Shown piece after piece: positions 30,489 to 38,082 of a stretch of 41,544 bases of DNA (position 1 is the first letter of the stretch; each line of letters opens with the position of its first letter). The stretch spans positions 1-41,544 of IMG/VR virus record IMGVR_UViG_3300031576_000737; one strand, written 5' to 3'. A model generated the notes under the pieces. It was not told the origin of the DNA. It saw only the letters and a list, made by a program, of their open reading frames with translations, and searched no databases. A program made the position numbers and the translations under genes. The stretch is from a virus.

Positions 30489-32795
30489 GTGCAGGTGGAG
30501 CTGGACGAACTGCTGGCCGAGCAAGGGGCGACACCGTCCCTCATCGTAGGACCCGACGGGCGCACGCCCGCGCGCGAGTACGCGACGCGCGACGCGCTCG
30601 ACGACGATACCCTACAGTTCAAACGCGGCGCCGAGACTAAGGGCGCAGCCCTCAACTCCCGCAACGCACTCGTTGCCGTCGAGGCAATCTACAAGTGTGT
30701 CACCATAATCTCGTCGTGGGTGTCGCGTCTCCCGCGTCGCATCGTCCACATTCGCGCCGACGGCACCGAGAAAACCCTCCCGAATCACTGGCTTGCGAAG
30801 AAGCTCAACCGCCCGATGCCAGGCATGTCGGGGAAGGAGTTCATCTACGGCACGGTGATGCAGCAGGAGATGACCGGCATGGCGTTCTGGTGGCCGCGCG
30901 GCACCGACCGCGGCCAACTGACGAAGAAGCCCGTGCTGGCGCAGCTGTCGCTTCTCCCCTCGCACGCGATGCGCGCACGCCGCGATCGCGTCACAGGCCA
31001 AGTGATCGCCTGGACCTATCTCGCGCTCCACGGAACGGAGACACGCCAGTACCAGTTCGGGGAGCTCGTGACGCCGAAGTACTACAACCCCGACGACCCG
31101 GATCTCGGGCTGGCGCCACTCTGGGCCGCGATGCGCACCGCCCGAACCGACGTGAAGGCCGCGGCCTACAGCGAGAGCTTCTTCGACAATAGCGCCACGC
31201 CGTCCACGTTGCTGATCTACAAGAAGGGCCGGCTCTCGCCCATTCAGCGCCAGCAAGAGGAGACGCAGTTCACGCAGCGCTACGCCGGCGCGAAGAACGC
31301 CGGGCGCGTCGCCACGCTGTCGGGCGACTGGGACTTGAAGCAGCTGAGCCTGACGCAGGCGGACATGCAGCTCTTGGAGACCCGGCGCGACCTCGGGCGC
31401 AAGATCGGCATGGTCTACGGCGTGCCGGGGATCTTTCTCGCCGACCCGAACGAGAGCAACTACGCGACGGCCAGCGTCGAGGAGCGCTTCCTTGCCGAGT
31501 ACACGTGCAAGCCGAAGGCCGAGGCGTTGGAGGAGATCATCACCGAGCAGCTGGTCGAGAAGTACGCGCCGGGCCAGGATCTCGCGTTCCGTTTCGACTA
31601 CTCGAACGCCCCGGGGCTCCGCGCCGACACGGTGCAGCAGGCAGCGACGGCAAAGGCGTGGTTCGACATGGGGGCCACGTACAACGACGTCGTGAAGCTG
31701 ACGAACGTGCAGCTGCCCGAGCAGGAATGGGGCGCGACGTGGTGGAAGTCGGCGATGCTCGAGGATGTCAACGCGATTGATCCCCTTCCCGCCGAAGAAG
31801 AGGCGGATCCCGATGACGACGAAGCGGAGGTCGAGGAGGAGCCGCCCGAGGACGACGCCGCCGCCGAGGATGAAGACGGCGACGAAGAAGCCGGGCCGGC
31901 GAGCTTCGCCGAGGATGGGCGCGGCGCGCCCTCTATCATCGAGCACCGTGAGAACATGGCAGCCCTACGGCGCGCGCTCATCCAGGACGCGACGCGCGAC
32001 GCCTACTGGCGCGCATGGATTCGGCGGCTCGCGCCCCCCGTCGCCCGGATGCAATCGAAGCTCCGGCGCTACTTCTTCGAGCTCCGGCAAGAGGTACTCG
32101 ACAACCTCGTACAGGTAGCCGAGGCCGGCGGCATCCCGGCCGGCGACGCCAAGGCGATGGCCGACGCGGTGACGCGCGCAAGCGGAGACGTTATCTCCCG
32201 GATCCTTTTCGACCGAAGCAAAGCCGACGATCGGCTTCGAAAGGTCGTCGCGCCGGGGCTCCGCGAGTCGATCGAGATGGGCGCCGACCAGGCGCTCGCC
32301 GAGCTCCAAGTGGAGGAGGGCTTCACGATCGAGGCGAGCGACGCTGGCAGTACGGCGTTCTCGAACCGGCTGAACAAGATCGTCGGCGTAAACGAGACGG
32401 TGTTCATCCGGCTGCAGGAGACGCTCGCGAAGGGCCTCGACAACGGGGAGAGCGTGAGCGAGATGGCCGCTCGCATTTCGGGCGAACTGAACAACGCGGC
32501 GCAGCGCGCCCGGACCATCGCACGTACGGAGGTGGGCACGGCCGTGCAGAAGGGGCGGCAGATTGCGCTCGCGCAAGAGGGCATTGAGAAGCACGAGTGG
32601 CTGAGCTCGCGCGACGACGAGGTGCGCGGAAGCGACCCGAAAGACAAGTATAATCACCTCATAGACGGCGAGGTCGTGAAGCTCGGTGAGGAGTTCAGCG
32701 TCGGGCTCAAGTTCCCGCTCGACGACGAGGGCAGCGGGAGCGAGGCCGGGAATGTCGTGAACTGCAGGTGCACGAGCGTCCCGTCGCTCGATTGA
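30489..32795 (+). CDS. HK97 portal protein fused to MuF head-morphogenesis domain
   Basis: A 768-residue protein from GTG 30489. Residues 1 to about 430 are an HK97-family portal: NALVAVEAIYKCVTIISSWV, then GRKIGMVYGVPGIFLADP, then ATASVEERFLAEYTCKP. A strongly acidic linker follows (about 434-476). Then DGRGAP is coded by palindrome copy 5. From about 480 comes a helical region and a MuF/SPP1 gp7 domain (LNNAAQRARTIARTEVGTAV, then CRCTSVPSL). Portal and MuF genes are usually separate; here they are one frame joined at the palindrome. The portal ring is the packaging and connector vertex. MuF proteins enter the head and help assembly. Confidence 0.9.
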   Translation: MQVELDELLAEQGATPSLIVGPDGRTPAREYATRDALDDDTLQFKRGAETKGAALNSRNALVAVEAIYKCVTIISSWVSRLPRRIVHIRADGTEKTLPNHWLAKKLNRPMPGMSGKEFIYGTVMQQEMTGMAFWWPRGTDRGQLTKKPVLAQLSLLPSHAMRARRDRVTGQVIAWTYLALHGTETRQYQFGELVTPKYYNPDDPDLGLAPLWAAMRTARTDVKAAAYSESFFDNSATPSTLLIYKKGRLSPIQRQQEETQFTQRYAGAKNAGRVATLSGDWDLKQLSLTQADMQLLETRRDLGRKIGMVYGVPGIFLADPNESNYATASVEERFLAEYTCKPKAEALEEIITEQLVEKYAPGQDLAFRFDYSNAPGLRADTVQQAATAKAWFDMGATYNDVVKLTNVQLPEQEWGATWWKSAMLEDVNAIDPLPAEEEADPDDDEAEVEEEPPEDDAAAEDEDGDEEAGPASFAEDGRGAPSIIEHRENMAALRRALIQDATRDAYWRAWIRRLAPPVARMQSKLRRYFFELRQEVLDNLVQVAEAGGIPAGDAKAMADAVTRASGDVISRILFDRSKADDRLRKVVAPGLRESIEMGADQALAELQVEEGFTIEASDAGSTAFSNRLNKIVGVNETVFIRLQETLAKGLDNGESVSEMAARISGELNNAAQRARTIARTEVGTAVQKGRQIALAQEGIEKHEWLSSRDDEVRGSDPKDKYNHLIDGEVVKLGEEFSVGLKFPLDDEGSGSEAGNVVNCRCTSVPSLD
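31917..31931 (+). repeat. Palindrome family, copy 5 of 5 (at the portal/MuF junction)
   Basis: GGGCGCGGCGCGCCC in the reading frame of the fused gene, right between the acidic portal tail and the MuF part. It could be the relic of an intergenic element that once separated two genes. Confidence 0.8.
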
Positions 32796-32835
32796 TCCAG
32801 GCGAGCCCGTGGGTGGTGGCGGAGAGGTGGCGAGG

Positions 32836-34518
32836 ATGAAAAGGGCAGCAGTCGCAACTAAGCCGGGGGGTATCCCGGGGCTCGGTCCCGTCGAGTGGCG
32901 AGCTGGCGAGCACAGCCGGATCGTCGTTCCGACGCGCGCGACGCGCGTGGCCACGGCCGACTCCGACCGCGTCGTTCACTTCATCGGCTCGACGCAGCGG
33001 GTGGACCGCTACCGCACGAAGCTCGTCGGCTGGATTCTGAAGGAGTACCGCAAGAACCCCATGTTCCTGTGGCAGCACATGAGCTGGGACGCCCCGCTCG
33101 GGCGCGCCATCCGTGTCGGGATGAACGAGGAGGGCGAACTCGCCTTCGACATAGAGTTCGTACCCGGCGACTTGATCCCGTTTGCCGACACGGCGCTGCG
33201 CCTGGTCCTCGAGAAGTGGATGCGTGCGTGTTCCGTCGGCTTCCAGCCGAACAAGGTTGAGCGAATCGAGGAGGGCGAGGACGCCGGGGTCTACATCCTG
33301 AAGGAGAACGACCTGCTCGAACTCTCGCTGGTCAGCGTGCCGGCGAACCCGGACGCGCTCGTGAAGCTCACGGCGACTGTGCCGGAGCCACACCGTGGGC
33401 TGCTCGTCGCCAATCAGCGGGTGGCGGAGGTGGACGGGTTGACGATAGTGCAGGCACGAAAGCGATTCACCGAGTGGGCGCACGACGCACCGATTCCCGA
33501 GCTAGACGATCGGCCGACTGCGGATGCGGACGGCGACGAGCTGTGCTCGCTTGTCGCGTGGACGAAGGAGTCGGGCGAGGAGAAAGGCAAGCGCTACGTC
33601 GTACTGGCGGCCGGCGAGTTTGGAGCGGGGCCCGGTGACGACGACGACGACGAGGAGGAGGGCGGCAGCGAGCCCGAGCCGGTGCCCGCCCAGCTCGCGA
33701 CCGCAGCGATCGAGGCGATGGACAGCGCCACGCGCGGCGGCGTGTTCGCGATAGCCTTCGCCCGTGCGGCACGGAAAGCGGGCATTCCAGTCGAGGACTT
33801 GGAGCGGCTCGACCCGACGCTTGGCGTGAGTGGATGCGCCGCGGGCTTCGACGCGTTGTTCGCGGGGCTCCGAACTTCGATCCTGACGAAACTCGTGGCC
33901 GAGCTCGAAGAGTTGGCCGGCGCCGATGATGACGAGGCGAGGGCGGGTGCGGTGCTCAACCGGGCGAACAAGACGCGGCTCCGGAACATCAAGACGCTCG
34001 CACAGGAGGTTCTCGACAGCGCTGGTGATTCCGACGAAGAGGACGCGGCGAGCGTGACGACGATCCGCGAGGGTGCGGACGGCAAGGCCGAGGGGGACGA
34101 CGACGAAGCCCCGGCCGACGTGACGCCAGCCGTGACGCCGACCGAAACGCCGGCGGTAGGCGATCCGTCACCGACCGAGGCCGAGGCGATCCCTGCGGGG
34201 GATCCGCCGCCCAACGAGGGCGATCGCGTAGAGGCGGCACTCGCGCGCATGGAGCGTACGTTCTCGGACACGGTGACGAAGAAGCTCGCGGGTATCGAGG
34301 ACCGCGTGGCCGGTGTCGTCGAGCGCCTCTCGGCGTTCGAGGCGAAGCACTTGGGGCGCGCGCTGGTACAAGGCCGGCGACAAACCATTTACGATAAGAT
34401 CATAAGCGCTGGTAACAGGCTCGACGCGGCGGCCTCCGGGGGCGAGCGCAAAAGCGCACCGACCCCCGCCGTAGGCCAGGGCCGCAACAAGCCGAAAGCA
34501 CGCGCGGGCGCGAGGTAA
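32836..34518 (+). CDS. Prohead protease (S78) with long scaffold-like extension
   Basis: A 560-residue protein from ATG 32836. The first 200 residues are an HK97-type prohead protease. RVVHFIGSTQRVDRYRTKL is followed by the catalytic His in FLWQHMSWDAPLGRA (about 81), the Ser in MRACSVGF (about 133), and the LLELSLVSVPANPDAL block. The remaining 360 residues are acidic and helical with an Asp-rich run (DDDDDEEEGG), Pro/Thr linkers and a final coiled coil. This fits a fused scaffold of the delta-domain type. It cuts capsid and scaffold during maturation. Confidence 0.85.
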   Translation: MKRAAVATKPGGIPGLGPVEWRAGEHSRIVVPTRATRVATADSDRVVHFIGSTQRVDRYRTKLVGWILKEYRKNPMFLWQHMSWDAPLGRAIRVGMNEEGELAFDIEFVPGDLIPFADTALRLVLEKWMRACSVGFQPNKVERIEEGEDAGVYILKENDLLELSLVSVPANPDALVKLTATVPEPHRGLLVANQRVAEVDGLTIVQARKRFTEWAHDAPIPELDDRPTADADGDELCSLVAWTKESGEEKGKRYVVLAAGEFGAGPGDDDDDEEEGGSEPEPVPAQLATAAIEAMDSATRGGVFAIAFARAARKAGIPVEDLERLDPTLGVSGCAAGFDALFAGLRTSILTKLVAELEELAGADDDEARAGAVLNRANKTRLRNIKTLAQEVLDSAGDSDEEDAASVTTIREGADGKAEGDDDEAPADVTPAVTPTETPAVGDPSPTEAEAIPAGDPPPNEGDRVEAALARMERTFSDTVTKKLAGIEDRVAGVVERLSAFEAKHLGRALVQGRRQTIYDKIISAGNRLDAAASGGERKSAPTPAVGQGRNKPKARAGAR

Positions 34519-34591
34519 GACGTCCGAAAGGGTTTCTGTCGCCGGCGGCGCAGGCCGCGTGGTGGTTGTGGTGGTGGTGGAGGATAAGGCG

Positions 34592-35821
34592 ATGGTAGAG
34601 AAAGTGATTCCCGGGACGCCGAAAGCGCCCGACGTGCACACGATCAGTGATGACCAACTGACGCGTCTGCTCGGAACCGTCGAGAAGTGCGAGGAAAAAC
34701 TCCACACGCTCGACGACATGTCCACTAAATATCCGATTCTCGAGGCGGCCTTCGATGACATGAAGGAGCGCCTCAAGCTGATGGAGGACAAGCGCGGGGG
34801 CGGACCCCGCGAGTGGCGCAGCGCATTCTCCGCGAACGACGAGCAGGAGCAGCGGCGACGCAAGCTCTGCGAGTTTGTCGTGGACGTGTACCGCTGCGAC
34901 TTCGTTCGCAACTACGAACCCACGAGCGGCCTGATGACCCGCGACAGCGGCGACGTGCAGGTTGGCAACGCGGACGCAGCGGGCGGCGTGACTGTGCCCG
35001 ACCTCGTGGCCCCGGAGATCGTGCGCATCGTGCGCAGTTTCGGCCGAGCCCGCGAGTTGTTCCGTCCGTTCCCCATGGGCTCGGACGTCGTGAAGCTCCC
35101 GACGCGTGACGAGTCCGGCGGCAAGGGCGTGAAGGTGATCTGGGTAGACCAGGCCGTCGCACCCACCGAGGACAAGGAAGAGTTCTCGAGCGCAACGCTG
35201 GCGGCGTTGAAGCTCGCGGCGCTCACCGAAATGTCCCGCGAGCTCGAGACCGACAGTTCGGTCAACTTCGCCGGCTACTTGCTCGACGTCATGGGCGAGG
35301 CGACGGCGCGTGAAGAGGACAACCAGGGATTCGTGGCAACCACGCCGTTCCTCGGCGTCTACGCAAACACGCTCCTCGTGACCGAGCGTACGAGCGCCAG
35401 CTCGTTTGCATCGCTCAGTTACGATGACTTGGTCGGCGCCGAGACCGCGGTCGATGAGCAGCTCATCGGCGAGGGAACCTGGGTCTTCAACTCGAAGATG
35501 CTGAAGTTCCTGCGTTCGATCAAGGACACCACGAACATGCCGATCTGGGCACCGATGGCGGTGGGGCAGCCCGCGACCATTCTCGGCCGCCCCTATCGGG
35601 TCGTGAACGTGATGAACAAGACGGACGGCGCGGACAAGGTGATGATCGGCTACGGTGATCACCGTTTCCACGTGTTCGGCACCCGCGATCCGTTCGCGGT
35701 TGCCTTCAGCTCGGAGGCTGGTTTCAAACGCGACACGCGGTGGATCCGTATCACCGAGCGGATCGCGTTCGTGACCACGGTCCCCGGCGCGTTCTCGGTC
35801 ATCAAGACCGCGGCGTCGTAA
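34592..35821 (+). CDS. Major capsid protein, HK97 fold
   Basis: A 409-residue protein from ATG 34592 (GGAGGATAAGG upstream; GTG 34559 is unlikely). The N-terminal 100 residues form a coiled-coil delta domain (QLTRLLGTVEKCEEKLHTLD, then FDDMKERLKLMED), probably removed by the protease. The HK97 core follows: AGGVTVPDLVAPEIVRIV, then KLAALTEMSRELETDSSVNF, then WVFNSKMLKFLRSIKD, then GRPYRVVNVMNK, then the end strands. It forms the head shell. Confidence 0.92.
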   Translation: MVEKVIPGTPKAPDVHTISDDQLTRLLGTVEKCEEKLHTLDDMSTKYPILEAAFDDMKERLKLMEDKRGGGPREWRSAFSANDEQEQRRRKLCEFVVDVYRCDFVRNYEPTSGLMTRDSGDVQVGNADAAGGVTVPDLVAPEIVRIVRSFGRARELFRPFPMGSDVVKLPTRDESGGKGVKVIWVDQAVAPTEDKEEFSSATLAALKLAALTEMSRELETDSSVNFAGYLLDVMGEATAREEDNQGFVATTPFLGVYANTLLVTERTSASSFASLSYDDLVGAETAVDEQLIGEGTWVFNSKMLKFLRSIKDTTNMPIWAPMAVGQPATILGRPYRVVNVMNKTDGADKVMIGYGDHRFHVFGTRDPFAVAFSSEAGFKRDTRWIRITERIAFVTTVPGAFSVIKTAAS

Positions 35822-35868
35822 GGCATAAACGGGCACGCTGTGCCCATAGCCGCCCCGCCTGGGGCACC

Positions 35869-35901
35869 CACGGCCGGACCCTCGAAAGGGGGCCGGCCGT
35901 G
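35869..35901 (+). terminator. Terminator-like hairpin after the capsid gene
   Basis: CACGGCCGG pairs with CCGGCCGTG; a loop with CTCGAAAGGG lies between. A smaller hairpin GGGCAC-gct-GTGCCC stands at 35831-35845. The next U-run (35922-35927) belongs to promoter copy 7. Core arm and loop match the hairpin at 3857-3890. Confidence 0.65.
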
Positions 35902-35918
35902 GCCGTTTGGGGGGTCTG

Positions 35919-35957
35919 TCGTTTTTTCTTGACAAGGGGCTCCGGGCTTGGTACTCG
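35919..35957 (+). promoter_or_regulatory. Phage promoter, copy 7 of 7
   Basis: The 14-mer with -35 TTGACA (35929-35934), a 17-base spacer and -10 TACTCG (35952-35957). It should start the accessory operon at 36001 and onward. A 5' hairpin follows, as after copy 5. Confidence 0.8.
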
Positions 35958-35963
35958 CTTCTC

Positions 35964-36000
35964 ACGGCGATGGAACGCCGAGGAACGGAGGGACCGAGGA
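35964..36000 (+). promoter_or_regulatory. 5'-terminal hairpin plus ribosome-binding cassette (copy B)
   Basis: CGGCG and CGCCG pair around ATGGAA at the expected 5' end of the RNA. AACGGAGGG follows as ribosome-binding site and ATG 36001 is the start. Compared with copy A (21461-21495), the loop and downstream bases are kept while one stem pair is exchanged. Confidence 0.6.
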
Positions 36001-36399
36001 ATGATCACCAAGACGAAGAAAGCGGGATGGGACACGAAGCGGGGGCGCGCGAACATGGCTGCGCTGGCGGGCGTTCTCACCCGAAAGGCGGTGCTGTCGG
36101 CGGGGCAGCACCCGGAGCACGCGCGTGCGCTCTCAGCAAAGGCGGACGCCCTCACCGGACTGCTCGCGGCCGTGCAGGTTCCGACGCCCGCCCTTTACGT
36201 CACGGGCATGGGCCGCCGCTATCCGGTCGCCACGGTTGAAGAAGCGAGCGCGAAGTGGTGTGCTTTCCGCGACGCATCGGGCGAGGGATGCTCGACGATC
36301 GGCAACGGCGTGCGCGTCGTTGACAGCGCGGGTCGCGAGGTCGCGCGCGTGTCGTACAACGGGCGAATCTGGATAGACGGCAAGGCGGTCGCGTGCTGA
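36001..36399 (+). CDS. Accessory protein of unknown function
   Basis: A 132-residue protein from ATG 36001. A basic N-terminus (MITKTKKAGWDTKRGRANMA) and helix are followed by a beta-rich C-terminal half (YPVATVEEASAKWCAFRDAS, then VRVVDSAGREVARVSYNGRI). No family recognised. Its stop overlaps the GTG of the broken cytosine methyltransferase. Confidence 0.6.
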   Translation: MITKTKKAGWDTKRGRANMAALAGVLTRKAVLSAGQHPEHARALSAKADALTGLLAAVQVPTPALYVTGMGRRYPVATVEEASAKWCAFRDASGEGCSTIGNGVRVVDSAGREVARVSYNGRIWIDGKAVAC

Positions 36400-36476
36400 C
36401 CGTAGGCTCGCTGTTCTCGGGCATCGGGGGCCTTGACCTCGGCCTTAACCACGCGACCCCGGCAGTGCCGAGATGA
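36393..36476 (+). pseudogene. Cytosine-5 DNA methyltransferase, N-terminal remnant
   Basis: GTG 36393 opens 27 residues beginning LTVGSLFSGIGGLDLGLNHA. This is the hallmark N-terminus of m5C methyltransferases: FSGIGG is motif I, binding SAM. The frame then runs into PAVPR and stops. No motif IV (PCQ) or later motifs follow in any frame I could see. Deletion seems to have joined the first codons to an unrelated gene whose ATG (36473) overlaps the stop. Confidence 0.75.
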
Positions 36477-36709
36477 GCAACAAAGTTTCCGCCGATGCGA
36501 TCTACGCCGCTGCGATTCAGATTCAGAGCGACTGCCGTTCGCGTCCATGGTCGGAGTGCATCGAGCAAGCGCTAAGGGCCGTTGCGACAGTCGAGCGCCA
36601 ACTCGTCGAGGCGCGCGGGAGCGAGGCGGAGAGCGCGGCGAGCGCGGAGAGCGCGGCGTGGGACAAGATGGCGGACAAACTGCTCACATTGTTGGCGGAG
36701 GCGTGTTAA
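36473..36709 (+). CDS. Small helical phage protein
   Basis: A 78-residue protein overlapping the remnant's stop. It has SADAIYAAAIQIQSDCRSRP, then a coiled coil with SEAESAASAESAAWDK. No family recognised. Its stop overlaps the ATG of the next ORF (TAATG). Confidence 0.6.
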   Translation: MSNKVSADAIYAAAIQIQSDCRSRPWSECIEQALRAVATVERQLVEARGSEAESAASAESAAWDKMADKLLTLLAEAC

Positions 36710-38082
36710 TGACTAAGGACCGCGAACCAACCGACGCCGAGATCGTCGCCGCCGCGCTGTGGGAGGTGGCTGAGATGTTCGTCGTTCTAGTGTCGGAGCA
36801 ATCACGCACGGATGCGTCTGTTCGACTACGGCACGCCGCCGCATTGATCGACCGCCGCCTCGCCGAGCGAGAGGCTACACAGGACTTCGGCAAAGCCGAG
36901 GAAGGAGGGCAAGATGCCCGAGGAAATTCCAGTAGAGAAACTCTATCCGATCTTCAACGAGAGCGACGAGAAGGGGAACGCGGTGAAGCGAGCATTCCGC
37001 GATCTGCACACCCTGATCGAAGCAATGTGTCCGGGCGGGCGAGCGCGGAGCGTGGCGCTGACGAACCTGGAACAAGCGAGCATGTGGGCGGTGAAGTCGA
37101 TTCACCAGTGATCTGTACGCAGTGCGAGGAGTTGATCGCGGAGTCTCGAGCGGCCGATGCGAAAACCTCCCGCACTGCGTTCTCGTTCGGCTCTGGCGCG
37201 GTCTGTGCCGATTGCATAGCTCGCTTGATACTAGGAACGCCGCGAAGCATTTGGACAGCACGCGGCCTGAACATTTGTGAGGCGATTCATACCTACATGC
37301 TGCCGAACCCCTCGACCTCGCTCGATGAGTTGCGTGCCGCGCACAAGGACGGGCGGCGCGTATGGGCGAACCACAACTGCGGCTGCGACCCACAAGATGC
37401 GTATACCTGCGATCGGTGCTGTGCCTTGCGGAAAACTGATGCCCTAATCGCCGCACTTGAATCGCGTCTGGCTGAGATTGAGTCACATGACAAAATCACG
37501 AGCGAGGCTCGGTATTTTTTTGCCAGCGCTTGCGAGAAGGCGGAGGAACGTGCCGACGCCGCCGAGGAGAAGCTCCGCGACGTGAAGCGCGAGCTTGTTG
37601 ACGGCCCGGCCACGAGACGTATCGTAGAACTTGCTGCTCTACTAGATACGGAGCGAGAGCTTCGTGAATCGGCTGAGCTGAATATGCGCCGCCTTGCGGG
37701 CTTTGCCCTAGGGCGCTTGCCATACGAAACGGCGCTTTTTGGTGACGCGATTACTATACGCGACGAGATCGTCACGCTCCGCGAGTCGGGCACCGAGCCG
37801 GTGCCGCTGACGGATGAGGAGGTCGAACGGCTAGTGAGCGAAGGTCGCGAAGTAGTCGATGACGGCAACGATCATCGGCGCGACGCAGACGCGCTCTTTA
37901 CTCGCGCGGTCCTGAAGCACGCGGGCCGCTACACGAGCGGGCCAGTGCGCGTGAGCCGAAAGGCGCTCTATGACGCTATATGCAACGAGGAAATCGCGCT
38001 CAGGTGGGGGAACCGCGTGGATGCGACCGTGCGCGTGCTCCGCGCGGCGGGCATCACCGTCACCGACGAGGCGGGCGAATGA
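36709..38082 (+). CDS. Long ORF, probably two genes read as one
   Basis: An open frame of 457 residues from ATG 36709. Residues 1 to about 60 look real (TDAEIVAAALWEVAEMFVVL). About 65-130 is low-complexity Arg/Glu/Gly and lies over the Acb2-like ORF in another frame. From about 134 (a GTG at 37108 overlaps the Acb2-like stop) it is again protein-like: ICTQCEEL, then CADCIARL, then CGCDPQDAYTCDRCC (zinc). A long coiled coil and a C-terminal domain with LTDEEVERLVSEG follow. The simplest reading is a gene that lost its stop, followed by a gene starting at 37108. A true fusion is possible. Confidence 0.5.
   Translation: MTKDREPTDAEIVAAALWEVAEMFVVLVSEQSRTDASVRLRHAAALIDRRLAEREATQDFGKAEEGGQDARGNSSRETLSDLQRERREGERGEASIPRSAHPDRSNVSGRASAERGADEPGTSEHVGGEVDSPVICTQCEELIAESRAADAKTSRTAFSFGSGAVCADCIARLILGTPRSIWTARGLNICEAIHTYMLPNPSTSLDELRAAHKDGRRVWANHNCGCDPQDAYTCDRCCALRKTDALIAALESRLAEIESHDKITSEARYFFASACEKAEERADAAEEKLRDVKRELVDGPATRRIVELAALLDTERELRESAELNMRRLAGFALGRLPYETALFGDAITIRDEIVTLRESGTEPVPLTDEEVERLVSEGREVVDDGNDHRRDADALFTRAVLKHAGRYTSGPVRVSRKALYDAICNEEIALRWGNRVDATVRVLRAAGITVTDEAGE
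36914..37111 (+). CDS. Acb2/Tad1 hairpin-domain protein (anti-CBASS sponge candidate), in an overlapping frame
   Basis: A 65-residue ORF with a very strong ribosome-binding site (GGAAGGAGGGCAAG) before ATG 36914. Its second half (ALTNLEQASMWAVKSIHQ, after a helix and MCPGGRARS) is the pattern of Acb2/Tad1-like hairpin proteins, where CP, SxALTxLE and MWA are typical. Tyr11 and Lys25 lie close to where I recall Acb2 contacts its cyclic nucleotide (Tyr11, Lys26). Known Acb2 proteins sequester signals of CBASS defence. The length is normal or slightly short. Function here is inference. It overlaps the 36709 ORF in another frame. Confidence 0.65.
   Translation: MPEEIPVEKLYPIFNESDEKGNAVKRAFRDLHTLIEAMCPGGRARSVALTNLEQASMWAVKSIHQ

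Noticed and set aside
35919-35934. T-runs of the 14-mer as intrinsic terminator tails
   Set aside because: Only some copies have a hairpin close upstream, while all have a correctly placed -10-like element or start downstream, so the promoter reading explains every copy.
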